A DNA stretch of 64,000 nt. Source: Pelecanus crispus (taxonomy: Eukaryota > Chordata > Aves > Pelecaniformes > Pelecanidae). The notes below the pieces were generated by a model. The model worked only from the letters and a program-made list of their open reading frames with translations. It did no database searches and was not told where the DNA came from. Positions 1-23,500 of this stretch are shown here, piece by piece (positions within the stretch are counted from its first letter, which is position 1; the number at the start of each line of letters is the position of its first letter). Both the position numbers and the translations under genes were made by a program. Where the stretch lies: assembly GCF_030463565.1 (NCBI RefSeq), contig NC_134649.1, positions 39,519,044-39,583,043 of the forward strand, given 5' to 3'.

Positions 1-560
1 GTCTAAAGAGTCTAGAGAAGAACATGATCCATTTGGAACTGATTTGGTCTTCTCAGAAACAGGAAAGAGTAAATATGAGGATTTAAGGATCTTTTCCTCC
101 ATTAAAATGTATTACTTTTTTCACCTGATATTTTATCAAATCATCTTTAGAATTATATGATATTTTGGAAGGTGATATTTGGGTTTCTATAGCACTGTTG
201 ACTTGGGGAAACTCCAGTAAATGACAGTTCATTCACCCATACCACACATCGTCTCCACATTATGACTGTTCAGACTTTACAAGCAGAAAGACCAAGGCAG
301 AGGCTATGAAAATGATAAATCACAGTCATTTCCACAATCAGGGGCAGCAGCTCCCATTTCCTCAACCCACTGCTTTGCTTGCAGACATGGGATTAAATAC
401 CCAATTCCCAGGCCATGTAGACTGAAATAACGAATAAAGAACCCAGCAGGCCAGGGACACCTCTTACACCACAGAAGTTTTCTTCCTTTGCCATCCCAAT
501 GTCTGGTTTGAACCTCAGTGAGCTGCCTGCTCAGGAAACCTATCAATGTGCCCGCATTGC
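1..560. other. Intergenic, nothing recognised
   Basis: AT-rich sequence with no exon-like frame, repeat or RNA gene that I can identify. In human the next gene on this side is KLF15; none of its zinc-finger coding sequence is present here. Confidence 0.6.
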
Positions 561-750
561 AGCCGGGCAGGTGATTTTGCAAAGCCTCCCTTGGCGGCCG
601 GGCTCCAGGAGGACCCACCTGGCTCAGCCCCGCTCCACTGGGGTAGGGACGCTTGTCCCAGCTGCAGGGGACGCAGGCCTAGCGCCAGAAGGGAGCGAGG
701 CATCTCTCCCATGCCTGCGGGTCGGATGCCGCCCGGCAACGGGAGCGCAG

Positions 751-771
751 GTTTCCATGGCAGTGCAAACA
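751..771 (+). promoter_or_regulatory. X-box-like plus forkhead-like motif upstream of CFAP100
   Basis: Positions 751-764 match the palindromic RFX X-box GTTGCCATGGCAAC at 11 of 14 bases. They are followed at once by GCAAACA (765-771), which fits the forkhead core RYAAAYA. RFX and FOXJ1 factors drive ciliary genes, and the next gene downstream on this strand is ciliary. A GGCAAC half-site sits at 735-740. The match is imperfect and no transcription start is visible, so this is a candidate. Confidence 0.4.
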
Positions 772-814
772 AGAGACGGGCAAAAGCCCAGAGCTGAGCC
801 AAGCTGCACCACAG

Positions 815-861
815 CCACGTCCACGTCCACAACATCCATGTCCACATCCACATCCACGTCC
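815..861 (+). repeat. Hexanucleotide minisatellite, CCACGT/CCACAT units
   Basis: About seven to eight degenerate units of CCACRT in a locally GC-rich patch (about 560-900). If transcribed and translated in the frame of ATG 838 it gives alternating Ser-Thr. Confidence 0.85.
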
Positions 862-898
862 CTGCTGCAGAGAAGAGCCTGGAGGAGCTCTCCTTTGG
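838..898 (+). CDS. CFAP100: Possible 5' coding or leader exon of CFAP100
   Basis: A candidate only. The ATG at 838 opens a frame through a Ser/Thr repeat (from the hexanucleotide minisatellite) and ends at a good donor, GG|GTGAGA, in phase 1. The exon starting at 3025 needs exactly phase 1, so the join is in frame. No similarity to the mammalian amino terminus is visible. The segment may equally be 5' UTR or not an exon at all. Confidence 0.3.
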
Positions 899-3024
899 GT
901 GAGAAACCAAAAAATAGAGGGGGTGAGGGCAATCACAGCAATTCCTTTTCTGTTTTCATCATCACATACAGCGTCTCTCTCAGACAAGCGGAGGTGCTAG
1001 TGTGTGTCACTGGGAAATCACACACACTAACCACCTCCTTCTCTGTGTGCGAGCTGGAGGGTACATATTGGGAAATGGGACACATCCGTCCCTGGAAGGG
1101 TTGCTCTGTAGCTCAAAACTTGGAGTGTTTTCCCAGTGAGCATAACAAGCCGTCTCTGCAAGCGATGGTATCATTTAAACCATTTGAGTGTATAAAACAT
1201 ATGCTCATCCAGCACTCTGGGAACACAGTAGATGGATTTTATGGTATTATTTTTTAGAACTGTTTGCGTGTTTGGCATATATTTTTTCTGTGCAGCAGCT
1301 TGATGCTAGGGAAAAGCACTGAATAAGTTTTTTGGTAAATTAAAACCATGAATGCTTTGTCTATTGATTCACATACTACTGGCCATTGGTATGTAGCTAC
1401 TGAAACATAAAAATGTCAGAGGCAGTGAAATATATGCCAAATTATTCTAGCAACAAAGCAATTTTTTATTTGCATTATTGAGCTTAATAATTATAATTAG
1501 CACAACTAGCGCTTCTGTAGCTTTTGGCATTATTTCTAAAGTGATGTGCAAACAATCTATTAAAAAAACCCAACAACCTCGAACCATAAATACCTTCATA
1601 AAATGAATATTTATAAGTTTATCTTAGAAACAAATTCCTACTCTTTGCTAAAATTATATTATAAAGCACTTTTTATCTCCAAGAGTTTCACTGATAATTA
1701 TTTTCCACATGCCAGTATCCTCTGCCTAGTCCTGCTTTTCAGTCCCATTCCCTGTAGCAGGAATTTAAATCAACTACATGAATGAGAAGATTTTTATGAG
1801 AAGGGTTTTAGATTACAGAAGTCAAGGTGTGCACTAAGAGGGCTGAACATCCAGGTGTTTGCTGCAACTGCTCTGCGTATTTCACAAAGTGTATTCAACT
1901 GAACGCTGCAGGTGTTTGACTGCCTTCCTACCCCTGCCCTGATAGGGCTTTCCCCAAAACTAACATCAGCAGCAGGGGTTATGTTGTTCCAGGATGTAAA
2001 TGAGAGACCCCTAGGGAAAAATATCCCATTAAGTTATGCAAAATTCAGAGAGACATGAAATCTAAGTAACCAGTCAAGAAGGCTTTTGGAAAAAGTACTT
2101 CAAGAAATGAAAAGGAGAGAGAAAGCATTTGAGATGTACTCGAACAGCCTAAATTCTACCTCAGCCTCTGTGTCTCGTCCACAGTGAAAGTTTGATACCT
2201 CCAAAGAATAAGATACTAATTGGGCAGCTGCAGAAACACAGCCAATAGGAAACACAAAGCACCAAGGACGTACATGGAAATTAGGCCAGATGAGTTTAGC
2301 TCAAAATACATAAAAACTGGAGGCTGTTCAGAGCAAAAAATGACGCTCTAAAATAGCCTTAAAACTAGTGCAAGCGGAAGAGGATATTTTCTGCTGTATC
2401 TTATACCAGTGCAGATCAGGAATGGTCCCAGCAGCAGAATTGCATCAATTGAACTAATACCTCACTGGGACCCAGCTTGCTGCCTTTGTTGATTAGAGGA
2501 TAACTTTAACAATAGCCTATCTGTTCTTTGTAAGTGAGATCATTACAGTTATGCCTTTTCCCCTAGGACCCATAGCAAAGACTACAAAAAGAGACTGATT
2601 TCAGAGAAACAAAAACCTAACCTTCAACAGTTTGCCAGCCTAAAACTAAACACAACAGAGTTCCCTACAGCATGTCTGTGCTGTCCAACAATCATTCAGC
2701 CTTATCGCAAGAAACCCACAGTGCTGAAGCAATTACTGGTAAGAGCTTTAGAGAGTAAAAACATTGCTTATGAACCAGCAATGGGAGGATGAAAAATTAT
2801 GGGTGTCTGCGGACCAGAACTGGAGATGTGGATGGAACAAGAGGCAAGGGACTTGAGTTGCTTGTTATCTCCAGATTGTTTTGTCTTTGCTTTCCCATCA
2901 GTGTGTGTGTAAGGAGGACTGTGTTTTACACAGCTTTCACATAAGCCAGGGATGAACATCTCCTTTTGGGGGTCAGAACACAAATATTTTCCAGTTTGCT
3001 GAAGCTTTTTGTTAACATCTACAG
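899..3024. other. Upstream or first intron of CFAP100; non-coding
   Basis: No exon recognised. Positions about 1440-1560 are AT-rich with several TAATTA-type homeodomain-like cores and low repeat content. The rest is unremarkable. It is intron if the exon ending at 898 is real, otherwise 5' flank. Confidence 0.5.
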
Positions 3025-3128
3025 GCACAAAAGGCTCAGTGGTGAAGGTCCAGAAAGCCCCTAGGCCCATCACTGCTGTGAAACCTACTGTGTCAGTTAC
3101 TGGCAGGTCCCAGTTGATTGACTTGTTT

Positions 3129-14690
<11,562 letters not shown>

Positions 14691-14816
14691 CAGCACAGCC
14701 TTAACCACAGCATGTAGGGCTGATGCTGCTCTAGAAAAAGTTTTTTGTAGATCTACATTCCATTAGTCTTTGCTCAGTTGATGAACTTCACGGTCCCATG
14801 AAATTCCCTTCTTCTC

Positions 14817-14846
14817 CTACCCTAAGATCTTCTACCCTAAGATCCC
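14817..14846 (+). repeat. 15-bp tandem duplication in the CFAP100 3' UTR
   Basis: Two adjacent copies of CTACCCTAAGATC plus two bases, differing only at the last two positions. Confidence 0.8.
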
Positions 14847-14906
14847 AGGGAAAGTTGCTGCGTCAGGCAACCCCTTTTTCCCCCCTATTGATCTTTTGCC
14901 TAAGAA

Positions 14907-14912
14907 AATAAA
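14907..14912 (+). other. Poly(A) signal of CFAP100
   Basis: AATAAA 217 nt after the CFAP100 stop codon, the first canonical hexamer on this strand after the stop. It implies a short 3' UTR. Confidence 0.7.
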
Positions 14913-15303
14913 TTAGAATTCTCTCATTTTGCTTCTCAGGCTCCTGCTAGCAACAATGCTTTTCTCATTCAGTTTTTGACACAAATAGCACTACCCCTAC
15001 AAAGCCAACTGGTGAGATCTATCACAGTCCCAGGTAACAATCTTTGTTAAGGCATGACTAAGCCAGGCACCTGCCAGACATTTATTATAATCATAAATCT
15101 GTTGAAGGACTATAAAAAATGAAGGCTATGCTTTAATCAAAAGGATGGGTTTCAGTATAGACTCCATGCCACTACTGTGGACAAGATGCAAGCGAAGGAA
15201 AAGCACAAGCTCTGCAGAAATCAAGGTCCTAATAATCAGCTTTACGTCAGATGCATCCATACAAAGAACAATACCCAGTGACAAACTGACCATAAAAAAA
15301 TGC
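14913..15303. other. Tail-to-tail junction between CFAP100 and ZXDC
   Basis: Non-coding. AATAAA on + (14907) and two AATAAA on - (15304-15309 and 15081-15086) face each other, so the two 3' ends lie within about 400 bp. Using the distal ZXDC signal would shrink the gap to about 170 bp. Confidence 0.6.
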
Positions 15304-17434
15304 TTTATTAACTCTTTTGCACCAGCAGATCTTCAGGTATCCATTGCCAGCAATGGAATTCAAGCCAAGTGATCCAATTTTCGGCCCCAAGAGGTTAGCA
15401 CTTTACATTCACTTACAAAGCTGAGTGAGGTACATTTTCAGAAGTAGAAAGATTTGGTTGCAAGTCCCATAAAAAGATGGAGTGTTCCTTGGCCATTTTA
15501 ATAGATTAAGAACTGGTATGGTCCTTGAGAAAAGAGTAACGCAGGCGTTGGGGAGCTTGAGGTGCCTCAGCTTCCAGGGAGAGCACGGTGACCACTAGAG
15601 CAAGACCCAGTAGTCCCTTCAGCATGATTCCTCCTCAACCATTCTACCCCTCAGGAGTGGACTCCGTGCTGCAGTCACAGCCACCAGGTAGAAGATCTCA
15701 TCTACCAATTAGTTTGGTTTGGAAACCCAGCCTGAGAGGGGTAAGAGATTCCCTGGACACAAGCTGTAAACTCAGGGAGAGGAACAGAGAGACCTCACTG
15801 CTCAGTTAAGCTAAAGATAGAAAAATAAAACTGGTTCAACCAGAGAATATAATGCTGCCTACAAATCAGGATCTGAAGCTGAATGTAACCTGTATGGTTT
15901 TTTCTTTTCCCCCAAGTCTTCAACCAAAAAAAAAAGCATTTATCTGGACACATACATAGTTCAAAAGGCACAGGAAGTAAAAGCATTTCTGAATGACCTC
16001 GTGTGAATTCAACATCAGTATAACTGTAAAATAAATAAATATGTGCAAGATTAGAAAGATCACAACGTTCTCCTGCATGACATATCTTATTTCGTAAAAA
16101 AAATACACATACGTGCATACACACACACCTCATTGAGAATAAAAAACAGTACATACACCCTTTTATCAAACTCCTATATGTAATTTTATAGGCATTCAGT
16201 ACATCACCATAAGAAACATTTAAATTACTACCTTAAAATGTAACCAAAGGGTTTTTTTTTTTTCCTATACAACCCTATACTTATTTAGGTGTCTGCAATC
16301 CAGATAAGTACAGTACATACAACCTCTCCCCCCGCCCTCTAAGAGAAACTGCAGTTTTTCAGTGGGGCAAACCTTTCTAGGTAACAATTCTTTTCCCCTC
16401 ATAAAATACTCTGAGAACTGCATATTCTGTAAACCAGCCGGAAGCTCCACGTGCATGTGACACTCTGGGATATCAATAAAGAACGAGTGTTAACAGTGTT
16501 TGATTGGAAAAAAAAACCAAAACACCCAAACCCAAAACCCAAAATAAAAAGGTAGTGGCCAGTTTACAGGTAACTTGGCAGCAGTTTATAGATGAGATAA
16601 AATCAAGGTGCTTAAATTTATGTGACAGTCAACATTCCTCCCAAAAAAGGGAACACAAAGTAAAACGAACCTCTCTCAGATGCTGTTGGACTCTTAGCTA
16701 ATCACTTACAGTGAGTACAGTTCTATTGCAGTTTTCTTTTTCAAGTTTTGCTGGAAGAATTCAGCAAAGTATTTGGAACGCAGGAGCAAGGAAAGGGAGA
16801 AACTCAACATGAGCTACAAACTGATTCACAGCTAAGTTAACATTTAGAATCTAGCTTTCTAGAACAAAGATTTTAGAGCATCTCATTTTCATGGCATAGG
16901 ACATTAATTTTGTTACATGTGACACTTTATTCCAGTTTTCTGCCAAAACACAGGGGCCGAAACAATTATTTTTTTGTGTGTGGAAAACTCTTGCAAATTT
17001 TAGCTCTTAATTCCTGGATGCCACTGGCTCCAGCAGGAAACCAACGGAAGGAAAGTTTTAACTGTTGTAGGCAGGATTACAAATTTGTACTTGTTAGCTG
17101 TAGAATACTTGCTTTCTTGTGAAAACAGTAAATATTACCTCAGTTTGAAGTTTAATACAGTACTTCTCCCTGAAACAACACTGTACAGCAGTCTGCCTCA
17201 GTCTCTTCAACCACCAGGCAGACAGAGTATCTTACACAGGCACATCAAGTAGGATTTACATTTTTTAAGAAAATCTTTCAGCTGCAACTGTCCTTAGCAA
17301 ACTGCGAAGAGTGCAACCATAAACCAGTACTCCTAGTTTTCATAATTTTCCTTGGAAAAAGACCCACACAGTTATCTCACTCTGTCAAGACATGATTGCC
17401 TGGTTTGTTTTCAAGTAACTGTTCTTAATAATGC
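15304..17434 (-). other. ZXDC: Probable ZXDC 3' untranslated region
   Basis: It follows the ZXDC stop codon without a convincing splice site and ends at AATAAA (complement of 15304-15309). It contains a run of T near 16251-16263 and a CA-rich stretch near 16110-16128, with no coding frame of note. Length and end point are inferred from the hexamer alone. Confidence 0.55.
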
Positions 17435-17521
17435 TCATTCCAGATCCTGTAAGTTTATTGTGCTTCCAGTGAACTGAGAGTTATCAGAACCTGCATCATC
17501 TTCAGTGGAATTGTGTGGTTC
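17435..17521 (-). CDS. ZXDC: ZXDC exon 10 (carboxyl terminus)
   Basis: TTTAACAG acceptor, 28 codons then TGA. Encodes EPHNSTEDDAGSDNSQFTGS and TINLQDLE; the final residues match mammalian ZXDC. Confidence 0.96.
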   Translation of the reverse strand, partial: EPHNSTEDDAGSDNSQFTGSTINLQDLE

Positions 17522-20500
17522 CTGTTAAAGCAAACAGACAGCATGAAGAGTTCAGTGCTTTTGCCTCTAGATGCTTTTAATGCTTACCAGTAAGATTACG
17601 TTGGCATTTATCCAAGACCAGAGAAATGCTTTGAATGGTTTAGAGGAAACCAAAGCTTTCCTACTTTGGGGACCCACTCAAACAGTGCCACTCCAGTTTT
17701 CGTTTGGAACACTTCAGATGAACATTACCAATGGAGATAAATTTACAATCACTGACTATTTTCTTTTCCTCTATTAACTCTCTACCATGGCCAACAATCC
17801 TAGTATGCTCTTCTTGTATTTCTAGGTTTATCATAGTAAGGTGCTCCTCTCAAATACAAAAGCTTTATTTTCTACCCAGGAGAAGCACACTTGGTAAGAA
17901 TAACCGGATTGCAGAGTTTATCAAAACTGAAGCCCCACATGGTCAAGTAGAAAATGTGGCTTACATACATGCTCATCATTCACTGCTGCTCGGTTCTCAG
18001 CTGCCCCTACTCACTAATATGCAGTTTACCAGAACAGCAGATAACAAAACATTTACACAAGCAGCTATATGAAGCTTTCTGTGTTCAAACAACACTGATG
18101 CTCAGCAGTTAACAAGGGCAAGTAGTGAAATGGAAGATTGTAGAAGCAAGCAGGCTTTTTAATCTAACTGCCATTCCCATATAGACACTGCTCTGAAATC
18201 TAGGCTCAAGACTTTATTTCCCTCTTCCCACCCTTTCTGTAGCCTGTTACATATCCCTTCTGATCCTCTTTCTTGACCCACTTAATATCTGCAGGATGGG
18301 ATCGGGAAAACAAGAATGGGGCAGTTCAGTAGTAAATGAATAACATTTAGTTATTCATTACTCGGTAAGAGGAAGAAAAACAACCACCTGTTGCATGTCA
18401 AAGGTTGGCAACATACACAAGATAAATCTTGCAGTGCAGCTCTCTGCTTACTGCCTTCTTGTAAGCGAAATTAAACTTCCAGTGGAAAACAAGGTATTTT
18501 CATTAGGCAGAACACCAGAGTGTTCACAGTAAACTCTCCTCCCTTTCAAGCCAGGCAATAAAACCCAACGGCTCTGACATGCTGTACCTGAAGTATGTGA
18601 ACAGGTAAATCCACTGTAAGCTGAGAATGTGATGAGGAGGACTGAGAGCTCAGCTGAAAGGGCAAATCTCCCTCTCCTGGGGAATCATCCTGTGAATGCA
18701 GAAACATGATGTATTACAAGACACCCAAGCATCTCAGCACAGTATCACAAATTTCACTCAGCATCACAATCTTAAAAAAGCTGATAAAGCTACTGCACTG
18801 TACTAGTAAGGCCTAGATCCACAAAGATACATGGAAAGCTAACTACCACTTAAATCTAAACCTAGCTCAGTGTACAACCTATTATCCTATCATAATCAAC
18901 TCAGAAAATTGGCAAGATCTGAAATGGAAGGAATGGTTCATCTTCCAACAAACATAACCCTCAAATATGCAACAAGTTTCATCACCTCGTGTGAAGCTGA
19001 TACTTAACATAGAAGTTACAAATGCTTACACCCATCAGAAAAATTAGAGGAAGATCTCTGCCCATAGCTTCCTCCATACCATATCTGCTAAGAATAAAGT
19101 GGAATGAACTTACCTTCTCTCTGGATACTACACAGATATACACCTGGCCAAAAAAATATTACCTGCCATGCTCCACTAATCAGCCCCCATGGATTACTAG
19201 GTATTTTTAGGCAAAAATCTTAAGCTTTATTTCAACAGTTTAGAACAATAACAGTTTAGGCTGAAACTTCATTTTGCAGGAACCTTTTCATGTCAGTCTC
19301 ATTTACCTTGTAAATGAGAGAGAGGTGGAGGAAAGTAAGAATTTGGGGTGATGTCAACAAAGACTGGAGGAAAAAAGTCGTATTCCTGTGCGTCCCCTAA
19401 GGTAATGCATGCTAGTAATCCTTTCCTTTTGGAAGAAAAGTTACCCCATATTTTGGGACAGGAATGTAGCACCTGTTTTGTTGCTCTCGTAACTGCCTGT
19501 TCAAACTGGGAAAATCCCAAGCCCTTGAAGGATCACAACTCTCACATGCAAAACAAAAGTTTGCTAAAGCTCTTAGTTCCACCACAGTGTTTCCTACATC
19601 AAGTGTATCGAGCCTAAGCAGCTGAACAGGATGCTCCCTACAGTTACAGTGCCCATATGTTCCAGGCTGGACTGAAGATTAGTACTAAACCAAATAAACG
19701 TATCTTACCCATTTCCACAACGCACCTGTTTGGGCCCCAAAGAGTTGTATGATTGAACCAGCCCTGTTTTCAGGCATTCCTAGACCTCTCTAAAGCCAGT
19801 TTCATAACAACTTCCCAGGAAAGTGCTTCTTGTGGGCAAATGCCCTAAAGGACATGGTACATACTGCAGATCTCAAGACCCCATCTAGGGACAGCAGTAC
19901 CTGCGTTCACAGATAGTCAGATTCTTCCATAAACGTGTCAGTTTGGGTAACAGAGAAGATAAGCATGTTCTTCCTCCTCAGCTCTTACCTGAAGAAGCTG
20001 AATTTGCACATACTGAGCTCCAGTGGCAGGGTCCCTTATTGTCAGCCCTCCGTTTGGCAGAACTATGCTGCCACCCAGTCGAGTGCCAGGAGTGGATGAT
20101 GAAAAGTTGGTAGGGCTTACTTTACCACCCTTACTTTTCCTCTGACCAGAGCCAGATGCCCCTAAAAGAGAGCAATTTTAATATTTAGATGGTCAGAAGC
20201 AATTTGCCAAAGTCTCCTGCTAGTATTTTTCAATTCTATGCAGTTATTTACACTACACAGCAAATGCCTGGAACAGTGCAATATCTGATAACTGCACCAT
20301 CTGATAACTGCTGAAAGGCCAGACAGCAATCAGCTGATGAACTCCAATTGCTGACTGGGCATCTTTTTACATGAATGCCATTAAAACCGTATCACAAACT
20401 GCTAAGCTTAGGGCTCACCCCTGTGGCAATACAGAAATCAGCATATTTGTGGTGTCATAGAATGGAATTAGGAAGTAGAATTGCATTTTCTATTTTTAAT

Positions 20501-23500
20501 TTTGCAACTCATTTCCTGAGAAGTCATGCGCATCATTTTTCCAAACTGTAAAAAGAGCATAGTGAAGCCCATCTATTTCCAGAAAGATTTCAAGGACTGT
20601 TAGGTAGAACAGGCTACAGAAGGACAACTACCACAACCTTAAGCATTTTTCAGTTTAAAACAAGGCAAACCAGCTGCTTGTATCACAAGCTGAAAACCAG
20701 AAACCTAATCAAAATAAATGTAAGGATACAATCCTGTCAGCTGTTTCCTTTTTTGTTTTTTAAATCTAGAGTAAATGAAAGTCTTGGATTTAAACACTGA
20801 ACTTCCATCTACAGTGTTTATTCAACCTAGTTAAACCAATAAGAAATGCGAGACTCTTTAGACCACTTTGAGAAGCGCACAGCAGCATTAAGGCAACAGC
20901 TGGTGAAAAGTGGACTACCGGGAGTCTTGAGTACAAACAGAAATAGGAATTTTCTGAGGCCATTTTAGGAGACATGCAGATTAAGTGGAATCATCTTTTT
21001 AAACCAATGTCCAAAAGACATGTTTGATGATACATGCACATGTTTGATAATACAAGCACACTTAGAACTAGCTTCATAAAGCAGTTACCCTTCTGTGTGA
21101 TCATTCACTGAACCAGGCAGAATTTATGCAGGTATGCCTTTTACAAATAAACAAACATGACAGTGCTCAATTCAGAACTAGTTTCTTAACTCATCTTAAA
21201 AATTATCACCTTGATTTTTCAGAGGTGGAAGGTATTAAGAGACGGCAAGGAAGAACTAAGCTATATATACACAGATGATGTTCCACCCCAGCCGCAAGGG
21301 TAGACACAACTCAAATGCCTGAGCTCATGCAAGTCCAGTGAGCCATGGACCACGTTTGATCTGACAAAGTAACGGTGTATAATTCACATCAGACAGCTTT
21401 AAATCAAACTACAGTTTAAGAGGACACATCTGAAATCATGACCTAAACCTCACCCTGCACAAGAACTCTCTACGCAGCTAAAATCTAAGAGAGAGGTTTG
21501 AGTATTTCTAGATAACCAAGAAATAAATTCGTTAACGCTGCATACACACTGTTACTAAGCGAGACAAGGAAGCAAAACAAATCCAGCTGATGTTTTCATT
21601 GTCTGTACTGAGTAAGAGAGAACCCACTAGGTAAGACCAAAAGTGTAAACAATAGAAACCCAAGTGACCTTAATTTTTTTTTTTAGTAAGAAAATAAAAA
21701 GCAGATGAAGAGGTGGAGGGATAGTGTCTTGTCAACAATCATGAAACATACGGTGCAGATTTCTTTGTAAACTTAAGGTGAATTTGATATTCCACACAAT
21801 GTCATTATCCTGAATAACAGATGGTACACCACATGCATAATTATTTTAACTAGCAATAAACTGGATGGGATGTTTAAGAATGTACTCAAATACCTGCTCC
21901 CATTTCACTGCCAAAAACCCTAAAAAATTGTATTTAGTAAACTTAACAAAATTAATGGCTTCTCACCTGTGCTGCTCCCGTTCCCTTTTTGCTTTCTTTT
22001 CTTGGCTAGCTGAATGGCTCTGTAGTCTGTTCTTGCAGACCCACTGCTCTCCTAGTAGGAAAAAAAAAGAAAAAAAAGAAAAAGAAAAAAAAAAAAAAGC
22101 CAAGAGATGCAAAGTTTTTTGAATGCAAGAACAAACCAAGACAATGAACACAGACTAATGAGTTCTCAGCTGCAGTTATCTTTTATGCTGCAGACACTGA
22201 ATTCTAGTTTCCCATGCTCTTCTCATTAGAGTTTCAATAAATTCCCTGTATGTACTTAATATCTGGAGTTCAACACAAAAGGAAGTTGGCTCCACATTTG
22301 TAAGTGTTCAGATTTTAACGGGGTAAACATTGACTCTGTAATGTAAATAAACAGTTAAGTCTGCAGTAACATAGTAAAGCAGAAAGGGAAGAGTACTTAA
22401 AATGGGAATGAGGACCGAGATGAGAATGTTTCAGTTACTTTCCCAGCCCAAATCTTTCCCTGGAATGAAATGCACAAGACATACAACCTACTCTTGGGTA
22501 TTCTTGTAAATTCCATTTCACCCTCAGACAGATGGCCACTTATTTTTTAATCCCTTATTTTGAAAGGTTCTCCCTTAACTCTCCCCACCAGAATGCCAGT
22601 CCTTAAGAGAACTTACTGCCACACTGAATCTACTTCTGACAACACACTATTCAATGTAACATTCCACATCCTTCATCAAAAAAGCCAAAATGCATGATCT
22701 GCAAAATCTGAGAAAGGTCTGACTATAACGTATGTAGCAATGGATATCCCCAAAGTCAGGGCTTCTCAGTCATCTAGGGGTAAAATGAATAGTTACTGCA
22801 TACCAAAAATGAGCTGCCAGTCACTGTGCCAAGATCCATTTCTTTCTGTGCACTGTAGCTCCCTGGAGGGTTGGAGAAGACAAACTGCGTCACTACTTTG
22901 CTGCCCTCTTGCTGACCAACAACGTCCGTGCTAGGAAGCAAATTCCGTTCAACTTTAGTTGGTGTTAGTAACTCAGGCACATTGGTACCACCGAGGCTAC
23001 TAGAAGGAGTCAAAGTGGCTGTGTCGATTGTTAAATTATTGCTGGACGTCAAACCGTGCACATCTTGACTGGAATTCCTCACCGACAGAGACGCTAGCGA
23101 ACCCAAGGCTTCTGCATTGACAGTCTGTACATCATCCAAGTTTAAAGTGCTTTGCTGTAGAACTGTTGCACTGGTTCCCAGCAAGAGAGAACTGTCCAGG
23201 CTCTGCGGCATATCGCTGCTAGCCACCAGTATCAAGGGATCAACTGCCTGGCTTAAAGAATTGTTACTGACAGGCAGGTTTCCTCCGAGCGTCGAGCCCA
23301 CCGAAGCAACATCGATCGTGACAATTCCAGAGTTCACTAGTGCCATGTCTGCTGCAATTCCAGAATTGCTACTAGACACATTGGAAAACAGGGATACGAG
23401 GTCTATGTTGCTGAGATCACTCTGTCCCGGACTAGTGAGTTCACTGCTGGGGGTGAGGGAGCTGGTTGCTTCGAGCTGAGTTAGGAGATCTGGAAGAGAA

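Noticed and set aside
499-1257. 252-codon + strand frame as a stand-alone gene
   Set aside because: No recognisable domain, no homologue known to me, and it runs from a GC-rich patch into AT-rich flank. At most its middle contains a CFAP100 5' exon.
1-3000. KLF15, expected neighbour by human synteny
   Set aside because: No C2H2 finger coding sequence of KLF type is present in this interval, so it must lie further left.
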